Source of the DNA: Arbacia lixula
Taxonomy: Eukaryota; Echinodermata; Echinoidea; Arbacioida; Arbaciidae
DNA length: 64,000 nucleotides
Assembly: GCA_963669155.1 (NCBI GenBank)
Contig: OZ022576.1
Location: forward strand, 28,377,438 to 28,441,437
Direction of reading: 5' to 3'
Shown: piece by piece, positions 1 to 11,900 of the stretch
Numbering within the stretch: the stretch's first letter is position 1
How the letters are laid out: each line of letters begins with the position of its first letter
The notes under the pieces: model-generated
What the model was told of the DNA's origin: nothing
Database searches by the model: none
What the model saw: only the letters and a program-made list of their open reading frames with translations
Program-made: the position numbers and the translations under genes

Positions 1-756
1 ATAAGCAAAGAGAGAGACCTCCGAGACGTAGTCGAGACTCGGGTGGTAGTCCCTTATGTGCGAAGATGTGTGTGTTGTAATGTGATGTGTGAAATTAAAT
101 ACATAAATAAAAAGTACAATAATACGAATCAAAGTTCTTATGGTAAAAATCTGATTCAGATTAACTGAAAATTATCGCATCTGAACCGATTCACATAACA
201 AATCTGTAACATGAAAATGACAATATTGAACTTCGCGCTAGCCGCGGCTAGTGTCATGAGCGTTGTAACAATGACCGCAGCAATCGCTGAACGCTAGCGT
301 ACTAGAATTCCGTCCCATCATGCATTGCGATGCAAGAACCGTAAAGGTGCATGTATTCAACCATAGGCGTGGTTCTTGTGAAGATGATTTTTTTTTAATC
401 CATATGTTTATTATTATTAACAAATTCAGAATTGCACGACGGTAACTATATATTATGATATGAAGCTTGAAGTTCAGGCGCATGCACCAGTTCTCATATT
501 AAAATTCATATATTACATTTTTGGAACAGCCACAATGGCAGCCTTAACAGACATTGTTTTTTTGAAAGAAATGTTTTTTAGGTAACGTTGCTCAACATTT
601 TCGAACATTTTTATCGTGCGTGATTACATTCAATAGTCATTATATAGTCATTTATATGTGATAAATGCACTTGAAATGAGTAATTCATGTACATGGGTCG
701 AATCAGTAGCTGGGCCCGTCCCGCAATGAAAATGATGTCAAGCACTCCAGACGCTC
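1..756. other. Upstream flank, nothing recognised
   Basis: AT-rich non-coding sequence. Short open frames here show no domain, compositional signal or splice context. No repeat boundary could be set. Confidence 0.5.
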
Positions 757-817
757 CCAGTTCAGCATGAAACATGATGCTTTAGCCTAAAAAGCATCAT
801 GTTTCATGCTGAACTGG
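757..817. repeat. Perfect 27-bp inverted repeat (hairpin)
   Basis: Arms at 757-783 and 791-817 are exact reverse complements, separated by the 7-base spacer AGCCTAA. The arms read CCAGTTCAGCATGAAACATG onward. An uninterrupted 27-bp stem suggests a recent fold-back insertion or a self-copying event rather than chance. No flanking target duplication was found. Confidence 0.9.
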
Positions 818-1531
818 ACAAAATATACCACGGTTTAAAACTGCGGCTCCTTCCCTTTCTTCCCTTTCCCTTTCCTTTTGCCAATTCCTTTGAGCTGTAG
901 TGTATGTGAATCAGAGTCAGCATATGATGCATAACCACAAATTCAGACATCAACACAAACACACAACACATGTATCCATGTCTTGTCTCAGAATTGTGTT
1001 TTCATTTGATCATTCAAATTGCTTGTGACACTCTTATTCTTTGCAAAGTTAATCATAATGAAGTGAGAAGCAAATCTGTGACAGTAAAGTCCGTGATATC
1101 AGCGGGGCCCCAAATATGCCTGTGACGTTACATTGATTTATGAGCATTGCATTGTAAGTGGCAACAATTTAAAGACAGGGTTATACCTTTTGCAGGTTAA
1201 AAAAAATACACTTTTGTAAAGAAGACGGAAAATGAAAGAAGATACTGTATCAGAACTTCTCTCCCAATAATCAATAGAACAGGAAACCAACTTAAAGCAA
1301 AATTATAGTGATCGCTAGATTTTGAGGTTTTTGGCTGGTAGTCCAATACCTGACTAAACATTATGTTACAAATGTGTATAAGTTATACATAGCCATATAT
1401 GTAGCCATTAAATGAGCTGCTTTATGTGCTTGTGAAATTCCTCACTGGTGAAATAAACATTGTGCATGTGTACTGCATAGAAGATTCTGGAATGTGAGAA
1501 GACTCTGCCAGATGATATTTACATAAAAAAG
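818..1531. other. Non-coding, mostly featureless
   Basis: Contains a pyrimidine-rich patch around 845-885 (CCTTTCTTCCC units) and the dispersed repeat listed separately at 1168-1335. No gene signal was seen. Confidence 0.45.
1168..1335 (+). repeat. Dispersed repeat, copy 1
   Basis: Shares an interrupted but collinear match with 26060-26205. Common blocks include AAAGACAGGGT, AGAACTT, CTCCCAATAAT and TTATAGTGATC. Family unknown; the two copies are in the same orientation and clearly diverged. Confidence 0.6.
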
Positions 1532-2300
1532 TGTTACAGATAGCTGAGACTCATTAGCATAATAAAGGAGCTCAGATGGGCTAGTGATGACTCATCAGTG
1601 TAATCTAGGTCAGGTCAATATTGTTTGTCATGTTTACAAGCATAGGTAGAATGTAGAACTTATTAGATGTATTGAGAAATTTCTGGAAACACAGTTAATA
1701 GAACCTTCTAGAATGTACAGATTGTAGTATATATATGAGTTGTTTGAGATAGGAGCTGAGTTTCATATCATCTTGCTCCAGTCACTTGTGTCACCTGCGG
1801 TGAGAGTAACCTGCATCTAAAATATTGTTGTGACCCTGGCTCAATACACACCTGTGGATTCATACGAGGATTTTCTGTACGTGGATAACTACCTGCCTGT
1901 TAAATAGTGCTTATGAGATCCTGCCTGTGAAAGCCATATACTGTGTGGATTAACATTTGACCATCTTGGATCATCTATTTGGACTTGACTATCTGGAATA
2001 CCTGCTCTTCAGCGTACTACATTGGGATCAACATTGCGATCATTATTTGGGAATACTGGATCGGATAATCAACTGGACCATCAGCGAGAGCCGTGGATCC
2101 ATTGGACTTCAGTATCCTCCAGCACCGTAAGCTTACGTTCACTTGTATAATATTTGTAGATTAAGTGAGAAACCCAATGTACAAATTTGTGAAAGTTTGT
2201 TTTGATTTTAAAGGGGAAATACCCCATATAATAAAGAACACATAAACTAAATATTGGTATCATTTTGTGCGATCCTTTCTGGCGTGAACTGATTGTAACA
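1532..2300. mobile_element. Possible solo LTR
   Basis: Starts with TGTTAC (1532-1537) and ends with GTAACA (2295-2300), the short terminal inversion typical of gypsy/BEL LTRs. A TATATATA box lies near 1728-1736, with an unbroken leader-like sequence after it. No matching target duplication was found (AAAAG before, ATTAT after) and no internal retroelement genes are present. It could equally be an unrelated promoter-like sequence. Confidence 0.25.
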
Positions 2301-3289
2301 ATTATCATCGTAATACTACCAGATAACGCCCAAAGACTGAGATTTCATACCTGTTAATATAGGGTATACTGCTGATTCCTGCTGAATTTCATGACTTTTG
2401 CCAAAGGGACACCTTGTCCTTAAGAACATGTTCATTGCTTATCTAATTAAAATAAATTATCTAAAATACTTCTTGGTAAAGTCTCCCATGAAGAAGGTAG
2501 AATGGGGCTTTGGAGATTTTTCTGCTTCTATTGAGTAATTTCTAGCCTGGAATTCTTTAATCTCTGGAGTGCCATTTTGCCATAACCAAAGGAGTCATCC
2601 TTGTTTGATTTTAGGGCACCATGAAAGAATTATCTCAAAATAATAACATCTTTAAATTTTTACACCACTTCTACCTATGGGTAAATAGTCAATAAGTTGA
2701 TATTTTCAGAGATTGGTACCAAGGGAAATCCAAACAACTCATCCATGATTCCTATTAGTGTTTAATACTATCCCTGAAAATGCACAATATATAGTTTGGC
2801 TGCTTTGGCATGCTATTTCTGGGGACTAAGCTACTATATTTCTACTCTTTGCACAACACTCATTGAATTTGAGTCAGCTCTGTCATGAAAGGTCTGCACA
2901 ATATTTTGATTTGTTTTTATTATTCAGTTTATACAATACAGTCCTTACATTCCATGCACAGAAAGTTATGTACTACTATAAAGATGTGATCAAATCACAG
3001 TCAAAAGTTTTCTGTATGTTAATCTTTTACGTAGATTTAAAAACCATGCCACAGCACTAAATTGTGAATTTCACGAAAAAAATGTCTTTCCATTCACTTT
3101 CATGAGCACATGCCATTGAGATTGAAAAAAAGTTTGATAAATTAATCAAAGGGTGGTATTTTAATCTCAATTTGTGAATTGAAATCTTATCAGTCTTTTA
3201 AGTCTTAACCACATTTTCAAGATAAGATACCACCGCCACGGAGCTGACACAGCGTGACGGAGATGATGGGGGATGGCAGACTCCCACTA
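2301..3289. other. Non-coding, nothing recognised
   Basis: AT-rich sequence without repeats I could delimit. A 65-codon open frame at 2863-3060 has no recognisable features and is probably chance. Confidence 0.5.
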
Positions 3290-3606
3290 TACATATCCAT
3301 CGATCCATTCATTTTTTCATTTCATTCATTTGATATGTACAATTAAAAATATATATACAACAACATGTATTACATCAGCATATGAATTAACAAAGGAAAA
3401 TATCGATGAATAGTGACTGATCGGCAATAGTGACGGTTAATAAAAATTGGCACAGCATGAGTATTTAGTGTGAATTCATATGTAAGTATAGACAATGAAG
3501 AAAAAGGTTTACCCGTAAAAGCCTCAGTGGCTTGATAAATTGGGTATACCCGTGTAAAAGAATGTGAAGAGAAAATAAAAATAGTTTCACCGGGGAGCTA
3601 AAGCTG

Positions 3607-4119
3607 TTAACTTACTTTATTCTCTGTTGCGCCATGGGAAGAATATTTAGAGAGGAGGAATTTTTTAAGTTGATTTTTAAAAGAATGACTAAACTGAGCA
3701 TTCTGAATGTGGGCTGGTAATGAATTCCAAGATACTGGACCTAAGCAACGGACTGATTTGGAAAGAGTATTTGTATGAACTTTCCACATGTGGAATTTAA
3801 AAGAATGACGGGTATTGTATTGATAAATTGCTGCATTCACTGAGAATATGTGCATGAGATAAGAAGGTAGCGAGTTTGAAAAGAATCTATGCATTAACTC
3901 ATTGCATGCCAGGTAAACTGTTGCTATATGGGATTTGCGTATATTATGAAAAAGTCGCATGTGGCACACGAAGAGTTAAGCAGGAAATTTGCATTGTATT
4001 TATATAAAAAACATTAAGCATCTGAAAACGGACAAACAAGGGTAAAGAAGGTTCAAGGTACTGAGAATTGGCACATATACAGAGGATTCTTTTCTGTAGA
4101 CGATGAAGTCTGAGTAAAT
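3607..4119 (-). pseudogene. LINE ORF2 C-terminal region, interrupted by a small transposon
   Basis: The sequence reads LHRLQKRIL, then LFVRFQMLN, and, past the inserted element at 3894-3979, MHRFFSNSLPSYL, NTRHSF, LGPVSWNSLP and FKNQLKKFLL. This is the conserved end of CR1/L2 ORF2, whose function is poorly defined. If the insert and one TTAA copy are skipped, the two sides join in the same frame across ISC-LMHR, showing that the LINE was there first. Confidence 0.75.
3894..3979. mobile_element. TTAA-flanked MITE inserted in the LINE
   Basis: TTAA occurs at both ends (3894-3897 and 3976-3979), with imperfect inverted ends TTAACTC..TGCC. The body carries the block CTATATGGGATTTGCGTATA, also seen in copies at 39649-39741, 47929-48020 and 48100-48186. 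Removing it leaves a single TTAA inside an otherwise continuous LINE reading frame. TTAA target duplication is characteristic of piggyBac-type transposition; the 78-bp interior encodes nothing. Confidence 0.85.
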
Positions 4120-5490
4120 TAATTCACTTCATTGATCAAAATGTCAAAGTTTTCCTCAGAGGCAACCAAAGCAGTGTCGTCTGCAAAAAGAACGAAGTAA
4201 AAAAGAGATGAGGAATTTATTATATCATTTATATATATATTAGGAACAATAAAGGACCAAGAATTGAACCCTGTGGTACACCAGATGTAAGAAAGTTTAA
4301 ATCAGAAGTATGCGAGTTATAAACAGTGTATTGTTTTCTGTCAGTTAGATAGCTTTGTAACCAAAGATGTGGTATGCCCCGAATCCCGTAATAACGTAAT
4401 TTTGATAATAGTATAATATGCGACAGGGTATCAAATACTTTTGATAAATCCATGAAAATAGCTATTGCATGCTTATTCAGATTTACATAATTCAGGATTT
4501 TATCATAAAGATTGATTAAAGCAAATTCAGTAGAGCAATCCTTTCTAAACCCGTATTGGTTGGAACAAAGAAGATTATTACACACTATGAAATTATAGAT
4601 ACGATTGTAAACAACTCTCTCGGGTACCTTGGAGAATAATGGAAGGATAGAAATGGGTCTATAATTACTACAATCTGAAGTGGGGCCTTTCTTGAATATG
4701 GGTACAACTTTTGCGATTTTCATTTTGGAGGGGAACACACCAGTTGGTATTGACAGATTGCATATATGTGCCAAAGGTCTGCTAATAAAGTATGTACAAG
4801 GTTTTACAATATCAACAGGTATGTTGTCATATCCGGGGCTTTTGCCATTACAAATTTTTTTTTATTGTTTGTACTACTTCTGGTACGGTGACAGGCTTAA
4901 GAAATAAAGAAATGTTGCAAGAGTTGAAATGTACATTGGTTGGTGGTAAAGAGTTCGACAAATTTTTACCCCATGTTCACAAAGAAGTCATTAAACACAT
5001 TAGCGATGGAGTATGGATTATGTATTTCAGTACCCTTTTGAATGATTGGGCCAGTTTGATTTGAGGCACATTTACCTAAAAGTTTGTTTATGAATTGCCA
5101 AGTCTTTCTCAAATTATTTTTTAATTTATCAAACTTATCATGAAAATACTTTCTCTTGGAAAGACGAATAAAAGAATTGAGTTTATTGCAATATTTTTTG
5201 TAATTAGTTTTTTTTCCTCAGTGGGATAAGAATAAAATAGTGTGAAAAGCATGTTTTTTTCTTTTATTGACTTTCAAATGGCATTAGTTATCCATTTGTT
5301 TTTATTTTTGGACGGCAGGTAGAACATACCGGTTTTTAGAGGCATGTGTAAATCACATAAAGTTGAGAAACGTTTTACAAAATAATCATATGCTTCATTT
5401 ACGTCATTAGATTCAAGGACATCGGACCAGTCAGTGTAGCTTAATTCACGAAGTAACAATTGGATAGCGGCAGGAGTTACCTTACATCAA
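4120..5490 (-). pseudogene. LINE ORF2 linker and reverse transcriptase, broken
   Basis: From 5490 down, a linker reads through LLRELSYTDWSDV and then RLSKRKYFHDKFDKL and KTWQFINKLLGK, which precede the RT in CR1/L2 elements. The RT core lies at about 4774-4120: KVVPIFKKG, NYRPISILP, QYGFR, FMDLSKVFDTLSH, GVPQGSILGPLLFLIY, then FADDT at about 4172-4186 with the catalytic Asp pair. Several frameshifts and stops occur, and the frame ends at about 4120. The part normally following FADD is missing: the next recognisable block is LHRLQKRIL, close to the C terminus. Confidence 0.85.
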
Positions 5491-5497
5491 AATGTTT

Positions 5498-6195
5498 TTG
5501 GATTTGATTGATTTTGTGATTTTGTAAAAGATTGCTCTGTTATCTGGAAAATTTGAAAATGATCACTGACGTCAGACAAAAGAATTCATGAAGAACTAGT
5601 AACATTAAAGGCGTTAGTAAATATATTATCAATCAAGGTTGCACAATCTTTTGTTTCACAAGTTGGTTTATCAACCATCGGGAAAAAGCTGTAAGAGAAA
5701 AGTAAATCCATGTAAATTTGTACAAGAGGCTATTCGTCATAATTTAATATATTAAGATTAAAATCTCCCATAATATAGCATGACTTGGAACCTTTTGTTA
5801 TTTCATGTAAGGCAAGTTGAAGCCCATCAATAAAATCACTTACATTACTTGTTGGTTTGCGGTACATAACGCCTACAATGATATTCTTTTTATTTTTACA
5901 TGTAATTTCGACAAAAAGCGACTCGACACCATCAATATCAAAGGTTATGTTGTGAAGAACAGATACTTGGATATCATTTTTTACAAACATGGCAACTCCT
6001 CCTCGTCCACGGACACGATTTGTATTGAATATTGTGTAGCCATCTAAAGAAAACATATTATCATTACCAGCAATCCATGTCTCAGTTACTCCTATAATTG
6101 AAAATGAAGAATCAAGTAACATTAAATCTTCATTTATACGATCAAAGTTCCTCCCCAAACTCCTTGCGTTATAATGAATAAGACTAAATTGTTTA
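5498..6195 (-). pseudogene. LINE ORF2 endonuclease domain, broken
   Basis: The reading begins near 6195 with NARSLGRN (the Asn motif of apurinic-like endonucleases). It continues with TETW (catalytic Glu), GRGGVAMF, YRKP and GDFNLNIL (Asp/Asn motif). After a stop near 5729 it resumes with a CATLIDNIF block and LSDVSDHF, the His motif. These are the family's metal-binding and catalytic positions, in the usual order. Stops near 5729, 5590 and 5498 inactivate the frame. In an active LINE this domain nicks the target DNA to prime reverse transcription. Confidence 0.8.
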
Positions 6196-6535
6196 TGTAG
6201 ATGTACTATTTAACTTAACTATGTAATTCATTATGATCTACATATGTACAGTTAAAATCATTTACAATGTCCTGCTCACTGTCATCGGCACTTTGAAAGT
6301 TTCTGTCCATATACAGTTAAGAAGTGGTTGCAATTGAGTTAAAATCTCACAGACGTTCAATGTCATTGACGTTTCTTACCAGAACTTTCCGGCCATCACT
6401 TGTCACTGAGAAAATCCTCCCATCTATGGACCAGGTACCGGTATGCTTCGTGTTCTGGTGACTTGAGGCCTTGGAGAAGAGGTCTTGGCGCGTGGGGGTG
6501 AGATCCTCTCTGATCACGATGCCTGTGCCTTTTAA

Positions 6536-7186
6536 TCACGACTTGGCTTCGTACATGAGGCGGTGGGCATTGTATCTCGCAAACTTAACGATCAAGGGCT
6601 TCGGTCGGGGTGGTTGCGAAGGGGATCGGATGATAGTGCGTCTCGGAGTTATCCGATGGCTTCTGTCGATGTCGCGACTATCCAATGTGATGCTCATCTT
6701 TGCAGCCAGGGATACTACAAGGTCGTCGGTGGTTTCCCTTGGGCTTTCCGGGAGGCCGTATATACGAAGACATTGGCGACACGAATACTGCTCATGTTCC
6801 TCGAGCGACACTTCCAGGTCCTTGACCTTCTTTCTGAGGCTTTCAGATGCAGAGGCCAGCTCGGTCACTCTTTGTTCCTTCTTTTGAAGTTCCAGCTGAA
6901 AAGCCGAGTGGAGCTGGTTGGCAAGCTTGTCGTACACTGCATTGTAGACGGCATCCACAATCTCCTTGACGACTGATTGGCTGCGGAGAGCATTCATGAC
7001 GTGATCTGAAATGAGTTCTTTGATGTTGGCGGGAGAATCTGGAGTTGAATTTGAATTTGAATTTGAATGGCTTGCTGTGGTCTGCTGAGCAGCAGAAGAA
7101 GCAGGTACCGCGTCCCTCACTGTGTAGGTTTTAGCGCCGAGATCTTCGGGTGGGTCCTCATTGAGGACTTCGCTTGAACACTCCAC
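6536..7186 (-). CDS. LINE ORF1 protein (coiled-coil nucleic-acid chaperone type)
   Basis: An open frame of 216 codons from ATG at 7186. The N-terminal third is low in complexity, with a Ser-Asn repeat produced by a GAATTT microsatellite near 7042-7065. Residues about 80-130 form a heptad-rich coiled coil (LQKKEQRVTELASASESLRK). The C-terminal part has an RRM-like pattern ending in DIDRSHR followed by PRPKPLIVKF, a hallmark of L1/CR1 ORF1 proteins that bind the element's RNA. It lies directly upstream of the endonuclease in the same LINE. The frame is intact, unlike ORF2, but nothing suggests it is expressed for a host function. Confidence 0.75.
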   Translation of the reverse strand: MECSSEVLNEDPPEDLGAKTYTVRDAVPASSAAQQTTASHSNSNSNSTPDSPANIKELISDHVMNALRSQSVVKEIVDAVYNAVYDKLANQLHSAFQLELQKKEQRVTELASASESLRKKVKDLEVSLEEHEQYSCRQCLRIYGLPESPRETTDDLVVSLAAKMSITLDSRDIDRSHRITPRRTIIRSPSQPPRPKPLIVKFARYNAHRLMYEAKS

Positions 7187-7255
7187 TGGTTCGCTGCAGT
7201 TTCTCGTCTTCCTTTTCGACTTAAATTTCGACGACTACATGGTTGAAATTTCTTC

Positions 7256-8835
7256 AAAATAAGCCCTGTTTACCAGGTTCGTGTGTACGGTGTCGTATGC
7301 CACAGCAACAATATGATATGTTGTCAGTTGATCCAACAATTTTATGAAATATACAGAGTAAAAGTTACAGCAGGCAAGCTCCTCGATGATCGAGTGATCA
7401 CAATAATTGGTACAACTTACTCATTAATATTTAATACTATGATTTAAACCAAACTCTCTGTTAGCGCATAAGTTATTACTTCAGAATAATTAACTTTTTA
7501 AAGACTCTCTATAGATCTTTATTCTATTTCATTTTTTTTTTAGCTTTTCTCCCCGCTGGTCGCTCGGGCATCATTTACATAGACAAGCACAAAAAAATAA
7601 TTCAGTTTACCTCAATTATTTCTTCTAGTATTACTTATATATATTCATAAGTCATACCTACAAAGAAACAGTTAACAATCTAAGAAATTTGATAAATATA
7701 TCTCATCAGCTCCGTCACACAATCGTCATCTCCGTCACACAAATGGTGGAGTGTAACGGAGCCGACCGTTACGGAGCTGATGCCTGAGCATCTGGAGCTT
7801 TGGAATAAATCAAAGTTAAATACAATAATCATTGTTTAATATGTCAAAATACATGTTCGGAGATGATGCTGAAGAAAGGTATGCACCGACTTATGAAAGG
7901 AATTTGGTATTTTTCACAACTACCTGTAAATATTACAGGAAACTTAAGGAAAACTCCGCTCCATGAGGACTTCGTGGACTCACCATGACAATTTTACTTG
8001 AATAACTCGATGATCAACAATCGTAGATGGCACAATAACATAATGTGATGGAGCTGATGCCAACATCGGGAGAGGAAAGAACCATGAAAAACTCAAATTT
8101 CACTTGCGCATTCCAGTTTTTAGGTATCAATTTCATGAGATTATACAATTTACATAATTCACACATGAAAAAAAATAAAACTTCTTTCCAGCATAAGTTA
8201 GAAATGCTGTCATGTATTTTAATTTTTTGCATCGAGACATGGGGTGGGGGTGGGTCTGGATATAAGATTAATGAAAATCCTACAAATTTTTTTTTTTTTT
8301 TTCACAATTGCACTTTATAATTTTATTTAATACATGTTCAAGACTATAAATACACAAATTCTAAGTTAAATGCCCAATATCTGATAGATTATATTACATG
8401 GACGTATAGGGACACAAAATGTACACTTTCAGACTCTTGACCCCTAAACCTTACCTATTAACTATTTATATCCTACCTCTTAAAATTTAAACTAGGATTG
8501 GTAAACAGCCTGTCATACAATGACTACAAATGATTCCTCCATGAAAGAAAATGGATAAAGCATCTTGTCATACACCAGTATATTTTTTGCTCTACCAAAA
8601 TTCTGACATCATTTTCTTTTATGAAAATAGAGCAATCAAACCAAAGATTCTGTATAGAACCAATGGACATTCACAAAAATACAATGAACTAATGATAATG
8701 ATGATATTGATAATGATATGACTACATGTACATGATAACAACATACAGTAGGTTATACACTTCAGTAGCATTTACAATGCTTCAAAGCATTTTATACATA
8801 TACATGAAATGAATAATTAGTTTCATGTTTTACAG
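7256..8835. other. Intergenic or FECH first-intron sequence; first exon not found
   Basis: The FECH first exon should lie here or further upstream, but no ATG with a phase-1 donor stood out. There is a cluster of CTCCGTCAC/GTGACGGAG motifs at 7705-7790, echoed at 3236-3270 on the other side of the LINE. A poly-T run sits near 8286-8302. Otherwise nothing was seen. Confidence 0.4.
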
Positions 8836-8941
8836 AGCCTACCAACATCAAAAGATGCTTGGACAGTGTGATGTATCCAGTTTGGCGATCCATATCAAGC
8901 ACAGCCTGCTTGGCAACGGATGCTCAGGAGCAGAGACCAAG
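8836..8941 (+). CDS. FECH: FECH exon: end of mitochondrial presequence
   Basis: Acceptor TTTTACAG at 8828-8835 and donor AAG/GTAATG. In the frame fixed by the next exon it reads [20 protein letters not shown] and on to QEQRPR without a stop. It is rich in Arg/Lys/Ser and lacks acidic residues at the start, as expected for a matrix-targeting peptide. An internal Met (MYPVW) could itself serve as the start if the preceding exon is untranslated. Sequence conservation is low here in all FECH proteins, so this exon is supported mainly by frame and splice sites. Confidence 0.75.
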
Positions 8942-11900
8942 GTAATGTGGCTTATTGACTTGATGGACCTTCTTTTTGATTAATCAAATGATAGATTGAT
9001 CAATTTATGATAACATGGGAGCTGCAAATACCCAGTTCTTGTAACAAGCAGGATAAATTTTAATTTCCATATTCATAGTTTAGTATTCCCCCCCCCCAAA
9101 AAAAAGAAAAAGATAATTAAATAAATTAAATTAAAAAAAAAATATGAATTACTGTAATCCTGAATATTAGTACCCAACATTTTGTAGTAATATCATATCT
9201 AAAGACCTGAAATATTTACAGAGTGCAATTTCTTTCTTTTCATTCTGCTGCTTGTACTTTTATGTGAATTCTATCACTCAATTTTTGAAAGGTAACCTGT
9301 CAGTCCAGATGAATAGTTACCAATTACAATTTATTAAATCTAGTTAGTAATTTATGGTTTTATATGAATTATATTGTGGTATAAATCCCATAATTTTTAA
9401 ATGGTAACTTGCTAATCAGGAGAAAAGGAATATTCTCAATGCGAGTATTTCAAATGAATGAATGAAACTGCTAATCATTACCTCAAGAAGTTCTGTTTGT
9501 GAGTCAGTTCTAAATTTGTTGTGTCCCAATTGAATAGAAAAGCTAAAACTGGTGTGATGATGCTCAACATGGGTGGACCAGAGAACACGGAAGAAGTCCA
9601 TGACTTTCTGCTTCGTCTCTTCATGGATAAAGACATCATTCCCTTACCAGCTCAGAGGTACAGTATACCACAACCACAACCCCCAAATAAAAAGCATATT
9701 CCCACCCCTTTTCAAAATGTTACCCGGTAAGTCAAATTATAGAATGGAAAGACAAAATTTTCTGGTTCTGAATGTCAAGCCATGAAATGTCTCATTAGGC
9801 TCATTTACACTGGCAAGCAAAAATCTTCATTTTTCTAAGATCGCGATTTTGGGGTGTAAGTTGCTAGGCAAATTACACCCAAACAACCAAAACATCGCAC
9901 CAGAAAAATCCATTCCCAGAGTGTGATTTTTTTAAACATCACGTGAAAAATCGCGAAGTTTGCCATTGTAAATTGTGAGGGTAGAAAAATTGTGATTTTT
10001 TTGCCACGTGACTTGCAGCACTCCTGGTGGGTTGACTTTGATCTTTCTCTTTGTCATTGTCAAAAGGCGCTCCACTTACAACGTCATAATAACCATGCAC
10101 CGCACCGGTCTCCTTTGGATGACCGGTGGACATGCGCAGTACCTAGCAAAAAATCATGATTTTTCAGATCGCGGTTTTGGGGGGCAAGTGTAAATGGCGA
10201 GACATAAAATCGCGATCTTAGCAAGTGTAAATGGGGCTATTATTCTATGTTTTTGTCATTGTCAAAAAGGCGCTCCACTAATGACGTCATAATCACCATG
10301 CACTGCGCCGGTCTCCTTTGGATGACCGGTGGACATGTGCAGTACCTAGCAAAAAATCATGATTTTTCAGATCGCGTTTTTGGGGGGCAAGTGTAAATGG
10401 GGCTATTATTGTATGTTTTAAAAAAGAGATTATTTTAATTAGCCATTGAAAAAGTGAAATGTGACGCATAATGTGTGGCATCTGTTAGGTTTGTCAATTT
10501 ATATGTACGATTATTTTAAAGGTAGTACAGGGAAACCCCGTTATAACGAGGGGGACGGGACCCAAACTTTTTCCTCGCTATAGCCGATTGCTCACTATAC
10601 CAGTACATGATCAAAACATACAGAAACAAATGCATCTATATATAAGACTACACAAAACAACAACATATTTACTGCTAGGACTGTAATCTTTAAATGGCTT
10701 TGCAAGCATTGTAAACTGAATTCATTATCTAAAAATTCACTAAAATATCTAACAGCACAGTTGAAATGTAAATAAATGACACTTCCAACGCCTCCGTTTA
10801 CCAACAAATGAAGCAGCGGGGAGGCCCAGCTACCAGGCCGCGCCTGCTGTCACGATCGCGTGTAAGCAATGAATGATCATTGAACGCAAATCTTCATGCA
10901 TGCGCGGCCGTGGTCGTACACGCGCCGTGTCACATGTGTTTAGAGGCTCCTGCCATATGCGTGCGTTACTGTGTTGATGGTTGGGTGTGGGGGCGTGCAG
11001 TACCTCTAGCCGTATAAAGATACGACTCTGGCAGTACCGCATGCGCGCAATGTGGACATATGCCTGTGTGGTTGTGTGTGTGTGTGTGTGGATTCTTGCA
11101 CGGTGTGTGTGATCAGCGTTTATTGGCATGAAGAAAATTGCTTGTGCTGTTCTTGCGTTTCCCTCGCTGGGCAGCGTGGCTGAAGGGAGTGCTAATAATA
11201 ACGGAGTCAATTTCCTTTCTTTTTTCTTTATTCTTGGGCCTGGAATTTGCCTCGCTAAAGCCGATCTCAGTGTATGAAAACAGAATACACGGAAGTGTAT
11301 GGAAGAAAAATCGGGACCCAAGAAATTACCTCGTAATAGCAGGGTTCTCGCTATACCCGTGCTTGTTATAACGGGGTTTCCCTATAATCCCTTTTACACT
11401 CAAAAATCAAATATCAAACACTCAGGTATCAAAAGTATTGCATGAACCGCTAGAAAAGCATATAAGTTCCTATAATATGAAACTTTACATCAACAAAAAA
11501 CTCAAAATTATTATGCTACTTTCAACTTCATCTCTCAGGCTCAGCTTCTTCTTCAAACTCAAAATTTGAATGTTAAAGCACCCTACTCTTCCATAAGATG
11601 ATGTTGTACTATTAAATTTAGTGACTTGAGTGTGCTCACTCAAATAATTTTTTAACCAAGGTGCTCAGTTTTGTGCAAATCCATACCATTTGAGTTTCTT
11701 TACAAGGAAATTGTGACCTACAGTAGCAAAATCTTTCTTCAAGTCCAATGCTACAAATGAGGTTACCAGACCATTATTCATATTAGAGTTCTTCGGTAAG
11801 GTTCAAGAGGGCTGATGCAGATTAATGATTTTGGCAAAATCCAGATTGGTGACTGTATAACATCGAGTGTGTGAGATATTTAGTAACCTGTTCATGCGCG

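Larger units (their letters stand above)
3290..7255 (-). mobile_element. CR1/L2-like non-LTR retrotransposon (LINE), broken copy
   Basis: Read on the - strand, the parts occur in LINE order: an ORF1-type coiled-coil protein (7186 down to 6536), an apurinic-type endonuclease (about 6195 to 5498), a reverse transcriptase (about 4900 to 4120), and a C-terminal region typical of CR1/L2 elements (down to 3607). The 3' end at about 3300-3345 is made of TGAA-type repeats, like the microsatellite tails of L2 LINEs. Stops and frameshifts interrupt ORF2, and the segment between the FADD motif and the C-terminal domain is shortened. A small TTAA-flanked element sits inside it at 3894-3979. The copy cannot be active. 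Clade assignment is by motif pattern only. Confidence 0.85.

Noticed and set aside
6471..6976. Two + strand open frames of about 137 codons
   Set aside because: They are antisense to the LINE ORF1, which has the recognisable motifs.
10830..11321. 163-codon - strand open frame
   Set aside because: Lies entirely inside the pogo-like MITE and is driven by a GT microsatellite (His-Thr run).
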